Source: Lachnospiraceae bacterium (lineage in GTDB: Bacteria; Bacillota; Clostridia; Lachnospirales; Lachnospiraceae). From it: a stretch of 61,592 bases of DNA. Under the pieces are notes generated by a model, which was not told the origin of the DNA, made no database searches, and worked only from the letters and a program-made list of their open reading frames with translations. Where the stretch lies: the NCBI GenBank assembly GCA_030825115.1, contig JAPJQL010000009.1:1-61592 (forward strand), in the 5' to 3' direction. A program made the position numbers and the translations under genes. Below are positions 1 to 8,485 of this stretch, one piece after another (the first letter of the stretch is position 1; each line of letters opens with the position of its first letter).

Positions 1-54
1 TAGAGCGCCGCCCTGTCACGGCGGAGGTCGTGGGTTCGAGTCCCATCCGGGTCG
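1..54 (+). tRNA. tRNA-Asp (GTC), 5' end cut by the window edge
   Basis: The anticodon stem CCGCC/GGCGG encloses the loop CTGTCAC, giving anticodon GTC. The T arm (GTGGG, TTCGAGT, CCCAT) and the 3' acceptor strand with discriminator G follow. The acceptor 5' strand and D arm lie outside the window. No CCA is encoded. It is the first visible member of a tRNA cluster that continues with Val and Leu. Confidence 0.93.
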
Positions 55-94
55 TCCGATGCAGTTTTTGCATCACGGCAAAACTTCATAATGC

Positions 95-167
95 GGGATC
101 TTAGCTCAGCTGGGAGAGCATCTGCCTTACAAGCAGAGGGTCATAGGTTCGAGCCCTATAGGTCCCA
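95..167 (+). tRNA. tRNA-Val (TAC)
   Basis: Complete cloverleaf. The acceptor GGGATCT pairs with AGGTCCC (one T-G pair), the anticodon stem TCTGC/GCAGA encloses CTTACAA (anticodon TAC), and the T arm is ATAGG/CCTAT. The discriminator is A and CCA is not encoded. It lies 40 bp after tRNA-Asp and 23 bp before tRNA-Leu, so the three are probably one transcript. Confidence 0.96.
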
Positions 168-190
168 TTTTGGCAAGTCAGCCAAGGAAT

Positions 191-276
191 GCCGCAGTGG
201 CGGAACTGGCAGACGCACAGGACTTAAAATCCTGCGGGACTAATCTCCCGTGCCGGTTCGATTCCGGCCTGCGGCA
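191..276 (+). tRNA. tRNA-Leu (TAA)
   Basis: Class II tRNA with a long variable arm. The acceptor GCCGCAG pairs perfectly with CTGCGGC, the anticodon stem CAGGA/TCCTG encloses CTTAAAA (anticodon TAA), and the T arm is GCCGG/CCGGC. It is the last gene of the cluster before a strong hairpin. Confidence 0.96.
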
Positions 277-283
277 TTACGAC

Positions 284-336
284 AAAAGGATTGCACACCA
301 TTCATGATGAGAATCAGTTGGTGTGCAATCCTTTTT
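284..336. terminator. Bidirectional intrinsic terminator between tRNA cluster and collagen-like gene
   Basis: A near-perfect 17-bp stem (284-300 with 319-335, core GGATTGCACACCA) has A-rich 5' and T-rich 3' flanks, so it can stop transcripts arriving from both sides. It sits just past tRNA-Leu on the plus strand and just past the stop codon of the minus-strand collagen-like gene. Confidence 0.9.
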
Positions 337-341
337 ATGAT

Positions 342-1451
342 TTATAGCGGAAAATCTCCGAGGCGGACAACCGTGAGTGTTATTTCATCATAAGTAAAAC
401 CGGAAGTATCTGGAATGATTTGCAGCGCAGCGGGTGCATCAGGTATCAGGACGGGAACGCTGAACGACAGATTAGAAACTTCATTGGAGGTGGTAAATGT
501 GTTGCGCGCCATCGTTCCGGGGACAGGGGTTCCATTCATATACAGACGAAGCATGACAGCTGACGGAATTTCAATACATAGCTCTGCAGATACCAGACTG
601 TGGAAGGTTACCTGATAGACCCCGGATTTTGAAATCTTGATCTCGGAAGATCCTGCCTGATGGGTAATCGTCTTGGTAGTGGTGAGAAGATTCGTGGCAA
701 AGGTAAGTGCATAACCGGGAGAGGACATCTGAGGCGATGTATCAGATGCCACTAATGTTTCAAGTGGACTGCCTGGACCAGTAGCTCCGGTCGCCCCTGT
801 CGCGCCCGTCGCGCCTGTCGCACCGGCAGCCCCCGTGGCTCCGGTTGCGCCGGTAGGACCGGGAATTCCGGCAGGACCTGTGGCTCCTGTCGCACCGGTA
901 TAACCGGTATATCCTCTGGGGCCCATAGCACCCGCAGCCCCCATAGGACCTGCCGGCCCCATAGCCCCGGGAGTCCCCGCGGCTCCTGTCACTCCGCGTG
1001 GGATAACGAAGTTCAGTACAGCATGATATTTATCTCCGACATCGATTACGGCAGCCGGTTCTTCTGGCTCGGCCGTAAAGGTTGAGTTTATCATGACGCC
1101 ACGGCCAGTCGGTCCGGTCGGTCCCATAGCGCCGTTTCGCCCCGGACATCCCGCAGGTCCGGTCGGCCCCATAGCACCGTTTCGCCCCGGGCATCCTGCG
1201 GGCCCGGTCGGCCCCATCGGACCACGCGGACCGGGACATCCTCTGGGCCCGGGACAACCCGGGATACCTGGGCATCCCCGAGACCCCATCGGTCCGATCG
1301 GACCGGAAGGTCCGCGTTGGCAGCAGTTCGAGCATCCACAGCATGGATTTATTGGAGAAAGGCATTGTGGCTCAAGGCAATCAGGACGTTCTGGCTGACA
1401 GGAATCCGGACAGCCGTCACGGTGGATTCCATCAGAATAGAAATGATACAT
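342..1451 (-). CDS. Collagen-like spore-surface protein with BclA-type C-terminal domain
   Basis: This 369-residue protein has three parts. Residues 1-47 are a Cys-rich leader without a signal peptide. Two Gly-X-Y blocks follow (about 48-118 and 155-228), separated by a 35-residue non-collagen insert. The C-terminal domain of about 140 residues is predicted to be a C1q/TNF-like jelly roll, as in BclA-type exosporium glycoproteins. The first block carries Cys in X positions (GCPGRNG, GCPGPRG); the second is Thr-rich (GATGAT), giving many O-glycosylation sites. The start has an AAAGGAG-type site upstream. It is the last gene of a minus-strand operon with a glycosyltransferase and has its own candidate sigma-K promoter at 1487-1515. 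Spore-surface location is inferred from family and promoter. Confidence 0.85.
   Translation of the reverse strand: MYHFYSDGIHRDGCPDSCQPERPDCLEPQCLSPINPCCGCSNCCQRGPSGPIGPMGSRGCPGIPGCPGPRGCPGPRGPMGPTGPAGCPGRNGAMGPTGPAGCPGRNGAMGPTGPTGRGVMINSTFTAEPEEPAAVIDVGDKYHAVLNFVIPRGVTGAAGTPGAMGPAGPMGAAGAMGPRGYTGYTGATGATGPAGIPGPTGATGATGAAGATGATGATGATGATGPGSPLETLVASDTSPQMSSPGYALTFATNLLTTTKTITHQAGSSEIKISKSGVYQVTFHSLVSAELCIEIPSAVMLRLYMNGTPVPGTMARNTFTTSNEVSNLSFSVPVLIPDAPAALQIIPDTSGFTYDEITLTVVRLGDFPL
1111..1200. repeat. Tandem duplication of a 45-bp unit in the collagen-coding region
   Basis: Units 1111-1155 and 1156-1200 are nearly identical and encode two copies of a 15-residue collagen segment containing GCPGRNGAMGPT. 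A third, diverged partial copy follows at 1201. Such in-frame repeats commonly vary in number between strains. Confidence 0.85.
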
Positions 1452-1486
1452 GAATTACACTCCTTTGACTCTTATGGGATATACGA

Positions 1487-1515
1487 TATCTTATGCCGGG
1501 CGCACAATGATGGTG
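1487..1515 (-). promoter_or_regulatory. Candidate sigma-K promoter for the long collagen-like gene
   Basis: Read on the minus strand: CACC, a 16-nt spacer, then CATAAGATA. This matches the sigma-K consensus known from Bacillus subtilis (mACm, N16, CATAnnnTA). Transcription would begin about 30 nt before the start codon at 1451. It gives the last gene of the operon its own late mother-cell promoter. Confidence 0.65.
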
Positions 1516-1526
1516 TGTAAAGCATG

Positions 1527-2600
1527 TCAGGCAAATAAATTCTGAAAGTACTCCTGATTTTGTTTTACAGCGGATGACTCTGGTTTATCCGCCATGGCCA
1601 GCTTGTGGTACTCCAGTGCTCTTTTTTGATCGCCCAGACGGTCATAGCAGACACATAGCTGGATATGGGGAATATAATCCTGAAAGTCTTTTTGGAAGAA
1701 TCCCCCGGACTGTTCGTTGTCCGGGTTGGACAGCGCCTGTTCATACCAGTAAATCGCCTGACGGTATGCCTGACGTTCCATCATGAGGGAACCGAGGGCA
1801 CAGCAGATTTGTGGTCTGGGGATATCCAGGATCAAGCTGTGCAGCAGTGCGGCGGCGGCTTCCGTTTTTTTTCCGAGCGCACGGTAGCAATGGGACAGCT
1901 GCAGACATGCGTCAATTTTATTTTCGATCCATCCTTCCTCCTCATCCAGAAAATGTTCAAATACGGAAATCGCCTGTTTGTATTGGCCGTGGTAGTATAG
2001 TTCTCGTCCATAGTAAAATTGATGGCGCGGTTCGAGAGATTCCCCGTTAGAGATCATGGACTCGTATATGGTGAGATTGCGGTCCGCGTCTTTGGCCTTT
2101 TGTTTGCGATGTTCAATCTCGATATCAGAGTGGAGGATGACACCGCCGGGGGTGACGGCCTCGTGTACTTTTCCTCTCCATACAAAACCACGGTTATTTT
2201 TCAAAAGCCGTTCCCGCTCATAGGAGAAGGTTACGTTATCTTGTTCGTCAAAACCGGTCAGATACCTCATCATTACAACATCGGTGGCAGGAGACAGGGT
2301 GTTTTTTAGCTCAAGCAGTTTTCGCTGATGTTTTGGGCGGATGACATCATCTGCATCCAGCCACATCCAATAATCCATGGAAGCTTTAGAACAGGCAAAA
2401 TTCCGTGCGGCGGAAAAATCCTGAATCCATGGAAAATCAAATATCAGGGAGGTATAGTGGCTGGCGATTTCTTTTGTGTTGTCTGAAGAGCCGGTATCGA
2501 CAATGATGATTTCGTCTGCAATATCTGACATCTGCCCCAGAATCCTGCCTAATACCGACGATTCATTTTTTACAATCATACAAAGGCTGATTGTTATCAT
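1527..2600 (-). CDS. Family 2 glycosyltransferase with C-terminal TPR repeats
   Basis: This 357-residue protein starts ISLCMIVKNESSVL, the typical GT-A (GT2) opening. IIVDTGSSDNT and WLDADD (the DXD-type nucleotide-sugar/metal site) follow at about residues 33-105. The C-terminal half (about 195-350) is helical with TPR-like YxxALS/YRQAIYWYEQAL units. It has no signal peptide or membrane segment, so it should act in the cytosol, here presumably the mother cell. Its start overlaps the stop of the upstream Cys-rich collagen-like gene by 4 bp (ATGA), so translation is coupled. Lying between two collagen-like genes, it is likely to glycosylate their Thr/Ser residues. SunS-like protein S-glycosylation on Cys is the alternative. 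Confidence 0.85.
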   Translation of the reverse strand: MITISLCMIVKNESSVLGRILGQMSDIADEIIIVDTGSSDNTKEIASHYTSLIFDFPWIQDFSAARNFACSKASMDYWMWLDADDVIRPKHQRKLLELKNTLSPATDVVMMRYLTGFDEQDNVTFSYERERLLKNNRGFVWRGKVHEAVTPGGVILHSDIEIEHRKQKAKDADRNLTIYESMISNGESLEPRHQFYYGRELYYHGQYKQAISVFEHFLDEEEGWIENKIDACLQLSHCYRALGKKTEAAAALLHSLILDIPRPQICCALGSLMMERQAYRQAIYWYEQALSNPDNEQSGGFFQKDFQDYIPHIQLCVCYDRLGDQKRALEYHKLAMADKPESSAVKQNQEYFQNLFA

Positions 2601-3142
2601 ACGGTTCTCCTTAATTTAAGAAAAGTGATGGTTGTTTGGAATTCTCTGACTGCGGTGTTGCTGTTAAAGGTTAAAGAAAACTGTGTTTGTGCGGGGACGT
2701 GGATGATAAAGTTTACGGAGCCGCTTCCGCTAAAACGTCCCTCGCCAGTCCAGTTTCCTACCATAAAATAGACTCCGTTGATAATTGCAGAGGCATTATT
2801 GTAAAAGGGCGTAACCTGAAAATATCCCGGGGCAGAGAATAACCCGGATACCTGGTAAGCGATCAGATAATATCCGGCAGCCAGTGTTATGCGGCTGCCG
2901 TCGGTACTGACAATCTGACCGGTTGGGTCGCTCACGGCAGGGTCCAGCGGAAGCAGGGTGGCATCAGCAGGTGCATGGGCAAAATTATTGAAGGAAGCAA
3001 ACACATCATCGGGAATGGATGGTTCGGGTCCGGGTGGTCCGGGTGGTCCAGTCGCGCCGCGGCAACAGCAGCAGTCGGGACATTCACAGCAAGGGCATCC
3101 GCACTTTGGGGGATTCAATTGATCTGGGTGGAGATGGTGCAT
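2597..3142 (-). CDS. Short Cys-rich collagen-like protein with BclA-type C-terminal domain
   Basis: This 181-residue protein has an N-terminal leader (residues 1-28) with eight Cys, including CGCPCCECPDCCCC. A very short GATGPPGPPGP collagen stub follows. The rest is a beta-rich domain of about 140 residues resembling the C-terminal trimerisation domain of BclA-type exosporium proteins. The Cys cluster suggests disulfide cross-linking into the spore surface. It is the first gene of the operon, downstream of a candidate sigma-K promoter (3195-3223) and preceded by AAGGAGAG. It overlaps the glycosyltransferase by 4 bp. Compared with the longer protein encoded at 342-1451, the collagen stalk is almost absent. 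Confidence 0.8.
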   Translation of the reverse strand: MHHLHPDQLNPPKCGCPCCECPDCCCCRGATGPPGPPGPEPSIPDDVFASFNNFAHAPADATLLPLDPAVSDPTGQIVSTDGSRITLAAGYYLIAYQVSGLFSAPGYFQVTPFYNNASAIINGVYFMVGNWTGEGRFSGSGSVNFIIHVPAQTQFSLTFNSNTAVREFQTTITFLKLRRTV

Positions 3143-3194
3143 AAAAATCTCTCCTTATTGTTTTATTTTGGAAGATGGATGTCTTCCTCATTAT

Positions 3195-3223
3195 TACAAT
3201 ATGATAAAAGCCCAGGGTTTGTG
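3195..3223 (-). promoter_or_regulatory. Candidate sigma-K promoter of the collagen/glycosyltransferase operon
   Basis: On the minus strand: CACA, a 16-nt spacer, then CATATTGTA. This is a full match to the sigma-K consensus mACm-N16-CATAnnnTA. The predicted transcript has a leader of about 45 nt before the ATG at 3142. The same architecture is found at 1487-1515 and 13464-13492. Confidence 0.7.
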
Positions 3224-3314
3224 TTTGATTGAAAAAACAGCATTGTGATTGTAATCAGTGCATTTTTTGTCTATAATAGGAACAGGAAATGCAGAGGAAA
3301 GAGGATGGGCAATC

Positions 3315-3704
3315 ATGAAAGAGATGGTATTATATTATACGCCGCAGCAATCTCCGAAGGTTACGAAGCTAAAAGGTGTACTGGTGCGGATGGGAGTCAG
3401 GATTAAGAATATCACGCCGGACCAGGTAGGGCAGAAGGTTGGATATCTGGCAGGGCTGGAAGGGTATGAAGCAGAGGAGACTGATCCGGATGTCGTACTG
3501 CCTGTGATCGGGGAAGAGGTATTGGTCATGCACCGGTTTACCAGCCGAAGGATAGACGAGCTATTACTGAACTTAAGAAAAGCAGGCGTGTCCAAAATCG
3601 AATTGAAGGCCATCGTGACAGAAAGCAACTGTCCGTGGTCATTTTATCAGTTATATGAAGAGTTAAAAGAGGAACATGCAAAGATGCAGGGGACCGGTCA
3701 GTGA
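3315..3704 (+). CDS. DUF3783-type protein
   Basis: 129 residues from the ATG at 3315, chosen because GAGG lies 10 nt upstream; an in-frame extension to 3258 lacks a ribosome site. The protein is soluble and acidic. The C-terminal part (about 65-120, EEVLVMHRF...RKAGVSKIELKAIVTESN...LYEELKEEH) resembles the DUF3783 family of small clostridial proteins of unknown function. It is monocistronic, oriented away from the spore operon. No biochemical role can be assigned from sequence. Confidence 0.75.
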   Translation: MKEMVLYYTPQQSPKVTKLKGVLVRMGVRIKNITPDQVGQKVGYLAGLEGYEAEETDPDVVLPVIGEEVLVMHRFTSRRIDELLLNLRKAGVSKIELKAIVTESNCPWSFYQLYEELKEEHAKMQGTGQ

Positions 3705-3829
3705 CAGGTCTCCTTTCTGATTCCGGTGAAAGAGGCCAGGGGGGATTGTGTGTTGCTTTCAGGGCAGTGGCGTGTTAAGCTATACCATATAAACTGATGT
3801 CGAATTTCATACACAGACCGGAGAAGAGG

Positions 3830-5050
3830 ATGAGAAGAATAGGAATAGTATCTGCAATCTTTATAACAGTTTCAATGTGTTTTCTGATGTCTTGTGCGAA
3901 GAAGCCGGATCTGGAACCGGCTGAGAAGAAGCAGCTGGAACTATGGCATTACTGGGAACAGCCCTATGCCAGACAGGCGCTGAGGCAGGTTGTAAACCGG
4001 TTCAACAGGGAAAATGAAGATGTGGAGATCACGATAAAATATGTGCCGGACGAGGATTTTAAAAAGCAGTTATCTTTGAGCATGGCGGATGGGACGATGC
4101 CGGCCCTTGCCATGATCGATTCAGCGGATGTTCAGTATTTTTATCAGACCGGGTATCTGGAGAATGTGGATGACATTGTTGACCAGGGCGTTTATCTGGA
4201 CCAGGCGATTGCATCTTGTCTGACGGCTGACGGCGGAGTCTGCGGGATTCCGGTTGGATGTAACTGCCTGATGTTTTTCTACAATGAAGATATGATGGAT
4301 GCCGCCGGTATTGAGCCGCCGGAAACACTGGAGGAATTTGTAGAGGCGGCAAAATGTCTGTCGGGAGATGGCGTCTATGGCTGTGCATTTCCTGCCCTTC
4401 AGAGTGAGGAAAGCCTTTTTTGCTTCCTTCCCATTTTGTGGGCAAAGGGAGGTTCGATCCTTCGGCTGGACGATGAGGCAGGCAGCGAAGCTTTTGATTT
4501 TTTGAGGCAATTGTCAACCAGTGGAGCTATGAGCCATGAGACGGTCAATATGTCTCTGAGCGATGTGGAGCGGGAATTTAAAAAGGGCAGGGTGGCGATG
4601 ATGTTTACGACTTCGATGTCGGTCCGGGGGCTGGAAGAGGAAGACCTGGGCTTTCATCTTGGCATTGCGCGGCTGCCGGTAGCACCACAAAATCTTTCAA
4701 TCGTAGGCGGTGAAGTCCTGGCCGTGACAAATGGAAGGTGGAAGGCGGAAGGACGGAGATTTCTCGAATATATGGCGGAGCCGGAGCAGATGAAAGGGTA
4801 TATGGACGAGATGGGATATCTGGCTCCACGGCAGGATGTCCTGGATTGGCAGCTGGAACAAAATCCCGGTCTGAAATCATATGTGGAGGTCATGAACACG
4901 GCCCGTACCAGGGAGTTTTGGACCAAATGGCCTCAGGCGTCTCTCGCGATTGCAGATACGATCAGCAGGGTGATACTTCATGAGGACACACCAGAGACAT
5001 TTGTTGAATTGGCAGATAAGATCCGCGGGATATGGGAGGAACTGGAATGA
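3830..5050 (+). CDS. Solute-binding lipoprotein, likely extracytoplasmic sensor partner of the adjacent two-component system
   Basis: 406 residues from the ATG at 3830, which has GGAGAAGAGG directly upstream; an upstream ATG at 3797 has no ribosome site. The type II signal peptide ends in LMSC (lipidated Cys22). The mature part has the family 1 sugar-binding fold (LELWHYWEQP, then FNRENEDVEITIKYVPDEDF). No permease or ATPase follows. Instead its stop overlaps the start of a histidine kinase (ATGA). In Clostridia such binding proteins can act as ligand-reading co-receptors of the kinase, and that role is inferred here. A transport role with distant permeases remains possible. Confidence 0.82.
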   Translation: MRRIGIVSAIFITVSMCFLMSCAKKPDLEPAEKKQLELWHYWEQPYARQALRQVVNRFNRENEDVEITIKYVPDEDFKKQLSLSMADGTMPALAMIDSADVQYFYQTGYLENVDDIVDQGVYLDQAIASCLTADGGVCGIPVGCNCLMFFYNEDMMDAAGIEPPETLEEFVEAAKCLSGDGVYGCAFPALQSEESLFCFLPILWAKGGSILRLDDEAGSEAFDFLRQLSTSGAMSHETVNMSLSDVEREFKKGRVAMMFTTSMSVRGLEEEDLGFHLGIARLPVAPQNLSIVGGEVLAVTNGRWKAEGRRFLEYMAEPEQMKGYMDEMGYLAPRQDVLDWQLEQNPGLKSYVEVMNTARTREFWTKWPQASLAIADTISRVILHEDTPETFVELADKIRGIWEELE

Positions 5051-6759
5051 AGCGAGAAAAGACATTGCGTCAGAATCTGATATTTTTCCTGATATTAGCG
5101 CTGATGCTTCCTATGCTCTGTTATGCAATCCTGTCCCAGATCCGTATCTGGCAAGTGGCTGAAGTGAATATGAGGGAGAGCATTGACAACGATGTCAGGG
5201 GAATGAATACCACCCTTGATCTGGTCCTGGATAAGTATGCCACTGTATTGTATGATTTCTGTACGGATGAGGATATTATCCATCTGGTTGAGAATATCAA
5301 TCAGAAACAGGATGTTCTGGACACCAAAAGCAGCCAGCTCAGGAGAGAACTGACCCATATATGCAACCGTCATGACGGGGTGGAGGGCATTACCCTGATC
5401 ACGGAAAGCGGACGTGTTTTTTTCTATGACAGGATGATGGCTTCTTCCCATACAAGCACATGGGCGGGAGCGGTGGAGGCACCGGATATCGGCCAGGGGG
5501 CGGTATACCGGGAGGCGCCGGAGAAGATTTTAACGGATGAGGGAGATATCTATCTGTATCAGATCTGCAGAAAACTGGTGGATTATCAGGATATTAACCG
5601 CCAGATTGGCACGATTATTTTAAGCATCAATGCCAAAACGCTGAATAAGGTATTCAGCGCAGGAGAGAGCTCGGAAGCATTTATCTGTGAAGACGGAAAG
5701 GTTTTGGTCTCTACCAATGACGCCTATATCGGTCATGAGATCTCCGAAGTTAAGACAAGCAATAAAATGATCCGCAAGGTGGTCAACGAGACAAGTGGAT
5801 GGACTATCTATGATTACCACTCCAGGGAAATCTACTTGCAGGCATTGGTGGGGCAGACGATAGCCTGGGGGATTTTGACGATTCTGATGGTGGCGGCGCT
5901 GACCGGATTTGTCTGGTATATCACGAAGCCCATACTGAATCAGGTCGAAGGTCTGGTTCAGGCAATGAACCAGGTGGAAGACGGGAATTTTAGTGTCCAG
6001 GTTCCGGGCACAGGGCGGGTGCCCCGGGAGATTAAGAAGATTGTAGACGGATTTAACCGGATGGTGCGGCAGTTGGACAAACTGATCGTGCAGATGAAAC
6101 AGTCGGCGATCGACCAGAAAAATGCGGAGATTTCAGCGATGGAAGCCCAGATCGATCCTCATTTTCTGTATAATACGCTGGATACGATCAACTGGAAGGC
6201 CATCGAGCGGGAGGAATATGAAATCAGCAGCATGGTGGGAAGCCTTGCGGATATCCTGCGGTATTCTATCCGTAATCCGGGGGAGACGGTGTCTGTCGGT
6301 CAGGCACTGTACTGGATTGAACAGTATAGCGCATTGCAAAGCAAGAAACTGAATGCGCCGTTTGAACTGGAGGTGGACGTTCCGGAAGAGATAAAAAATT
6401 TCCGGGTTCATAAGCTCCTTTTACAGCCATTTGTGGAGAATGCGATCCGTCATGGGTTCTGGCAGAAGAAAGAGACATGCAGGCTGAAGATCAGCATGCG
6501 AAGGACCGATGACCAGATCCATATGATTGTGAAGGACAACGGAAAAGGAATTGCGCCGGAGCTTCTTGCACAGCTGAATGACGAGACGGTCCAGATGCCC
6601 GGACATGTGGGAATCCAGAATGTGAGGACGAGGCTAAAGCTGTACTATGGCGATGATGCGATGGTTTATTTTGAAAGCAGGGAAGGCTGCTATACGAGAG
6701 CCCACCTTTTTGTGAAGGCAATCTGCGATGAAGAAATGCTACGGGAGGAAAAGACGTGA
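5047..6759 (+). CDS. Sensor histidine kinase, YesM/LytS-like (Cache-HAMP-HisKA_7TM-type)
   Basis: 570 residues, starting at the ATG at 5047, which overlaps the previous stop and has GGAGG 8 nt upstream. TM1 is at about 10-28, an extracellular Cache-like domain at 30-265, TM2 at about 268-291, then HAMP. The phospho-acceptor region QIDPHFLYNTLD has His372, and a HATPase domain follows with the N box (PFVENAIRHGF) and G box (DNGKGIA). The stop overlaps the GTG start of the response regulator. It presumably senses a sugar or glycoside together with the coupled lipoprotein. Confidence 0.92.
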   Translation: MKREKTLRQNLIFFLILALMLPMLCYAILSQIRIWQVAEVNMRESIDNDVRGMNTTLDLVLDKYATVLYDFCTDEDIIHLVENINQKQDVLDTKSSQLRRELTHICNRHDGVEGITLITESGRVFFYDRMMASSHTSTWAGAVEAPDIGQGAVYREAPEKILTDEGDIYLYQICRKLVDYQDINRQIGTIILSINAKTLNKVFSAGESSEAFICEDGKVLVSTNDAYIGHEISEVKTSNKMIRKVVNETSGWTIYDYHSREIYLQALVGQTIAWGILTILMVAALTGFVWYITKPILNQVEGLVQAMNQVEDGNFSVQVPGTGRVPREIKKIVDGFNRMVRQLDKLIVQMKQSAIDQKNAEISAMEAQIDPHFLYNTLDTINWKAIEREEYEISSMVGSLADILRYSIRNPGETVSVGQALYWIEQYSALQSKKLNAPFELEVDVPEEIKNFRVHKLLLQPFVENAIRHGFWQKKETCRLKISMRRTDDQIHMIVKDNGKGIAPELLAQLNDETVQMPGHVGIQNVRTRLKLYYGDDAMVYFESREGCYTRAHLFVKAICDEEMLREEKT

Positions 6760-8279
6760 AAATAGTAATTGTGGAAGATGAAGCTCCAATCAGGAACGGG
6801 CTGGCCAAGATGCTGCCCAAGCTTCATCCTGACTATGAAGTGGTGGGGACGGCAAAAGACGGGGCGGAGGGACTGGGGCTCATCGAAGAGACCAGGCCGG
6901 ATTTGGTGATTTTGGATATCCAGATGCCGGAGATGGACGGGCTTACCATGCTTTCAAAGATGAGAAAGATGGGGATCAATTCAAAAGCGGTAGTCCTGAC
7001 AGCCTATTCAGATTTCAGCTATGCAAAGCAGGCGATCGAGCTGGGGATTGAAAATTATCTTCTAAAGCCTCTTAAGATACCGGAACTTTCCAAAACCTTG
7101 GAGATTGTTCAGGAATCCATCAATCTGGAGCATGGTCAGGAAAAGCTGTTTACCTTAGAGCGGATCGTGAGATCAAGCATTATGGCGGAACTTCCCATCG
7201 ATGAGGAGCTGAACCAGCTCACGAAGGAGCGGTTCGGTCTGGACATCCATGAGCGGCTGGCGTTGTTTGGCGTTGGGCTGGGGGAGGAGTTTGCCGATTA
7301 TTCTGCGGAGATGGTGCGGATTTTGAAGGAGTGCGGGACTCATGCGGACGATTACAAAGGATGTATCATCGAGTCGGAAAAAAATTCTATGGTGCTCGCC
7401 GTCATGTTTCAAATTAGAGATGCAGGGCAGCTTCAGAAACGGTTTGCCAATTCGGTCGCTCCGGTCATTGAAAGGGGGATTGGGATGAGCCCGGTGCTGG
7501 TGTGGACCGAATGCGAGGGATTAAAACAGGCGCCGGAGGCATTTGCCCAGCTGCTTTCGCAGCGGGAGTGGAGCCTGGATTTTCTGCCCGGAACTCTGGT
7601 CAGCACGGAGCGGATAAAAGAACTGGTGGTGACTCCGCTGAAATATCCGATCGACTTGGAGAGCCAGATTCGCTCTTCCATCATCAACAGGAACCAGAAG
7701 GAGTTTGAACAGAGCATCCGTCACTTTTTCCGGGCATGCATGGATTCGCCCCATCACCCGGATGAGATCAGGGACGCATGTATGCGCTATTGCCTGTCGA
7801 TCTTAAACATGGCAAAACAGACCGGGAGCATGAAGGAATCAATTTCGGCACAGGCTCTGTTCCAGAGGATCAGCCATGCTTATACCTGGCGGAAGATCGG
7901 TGATATCGTAGACGGGCTGTATAACAGCGTGACGGCGGTACCGGAGGAAGATGCGGACGTCAGCCTGATGGTCAAACGCGCCAAACAGCTGATTGAGGAA
8001 TATTATAATCAGGGGATCACCCTGGAGGAGACAGCGCAGAAGCTGTGTGTGTCGGAAGAGTATCTCAGCACCCAGTTCAAAAAGGAAACAGGGGCGTCCT
8101 TTACAGAGACGGTGCGGAAATACCGGATTGAAAAGGTGAAGGAACTGCTGCTTCATTCTCCGCTCAAGCTGAACCAGATTGCGGATATGGTGGGTTATGC
8201 CGACCCCAAATATATGAGCAAGGTTTTCAAAGAAGAGGTCGGCATGCTGCCGGCAGAGTTCCGGAAAAGCCAGAGTTAG
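6756..8279 (+). CDS. Response regulator with AraC-type DNA-binding domain (YesN-like)
   Basis: 507 residues from a GTG start that overlaps the kinase stop (GTGA), with GGGAGG upstream. The receiver domain (1-120) has the acidic pocket EDE, phospho-Asp54 in LDIQMPEMDG, and the Lys in YLLKP. A long linker of unknown fold follows, and residues about 405-507 form two AraC-type helix-turn-helix motifs (ETAQKLCVSEEYLSTQFKKE; LNQIADMVGYADPKYMSKVF). It is the third member of the lipoprotein-kinase-regulator operon. Its target genes are not evident in this window. Confidence 0.93.
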   Translation: MKIVIVEDEAPIRNGLAKMLPKLHPDYEVVGTAKDGAEGLGLIEETRPDLVILDIQMPEMDGLTMLSKMRKMGINSKAVVLTAYSDFSYAKQAIELGIENYLLKPLKIPELSKTLEIVQESINLEHGQEKLFTLERIVRSSIMAELPIDEELNQLTKERFGLDIHERLALFGVGLGEEFADYSAEMVRILKECGTHADDYKGCIIESEKNSMVLAVMFQIRDAGQLQKRFANSVAPVIERGIGMSPVLVWTECEGLKQAPEAFAQLLSQREWSLDFLPGTLVSTERIKELVVTPLKYPIDLESQIRSSIINRNQKEFEQSIRHFFRACMDSPHHPDEIRDACMRYCLSILNMAKQTGSMKESISAQALFQRISHAYTWRKIGDIVDGLYNSVTAVPEEDADVSLMVKRAKQLIEEYYNQGITLEETAQKLCVSEEYLSTQFKKETGASFTETVRKYRIEKVKELLLHSPLKLNQIADMVGYADPKYMSKVFKEEVGMLPAEFRKSQS

Positions 8280-8485
8280 GTATGGCCTTACTCGACAAAT
8301 TTTGCAATTTGCATTAAATATCTACTCCTTTTTAAAAAATTTCCACTTTGTATTTTTCCTGGACGTGATAAAATGAAACCAACATAAAGAGACATGAAAA
8401 AGACATCAGAGAAAAAACATCAGATTGGATGTATAAATTGCAGGAAACTGGTTATCATATAATAAACGAAAAGGAGATAAGTGCA

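Noticed and set aside
1093..1398. Plus-strand open frame encoding Gly-Pro-rich, collagen-like repeats opposite the collagen gene
   Set aside because: GGN-CCN codons read as Gly-Pro on both strands, so the antisense frame mimics collagen. It has no ribosome site and no domain outside the repeats.
8451..8475. CATATAATA upstream of the HPr-like gene as a sporulation promoter
   Set aside because: The -10 fits CATAnnnTA, but 16 bp upstream there is AATT and not an AC-type -35, so the match is incomplete.
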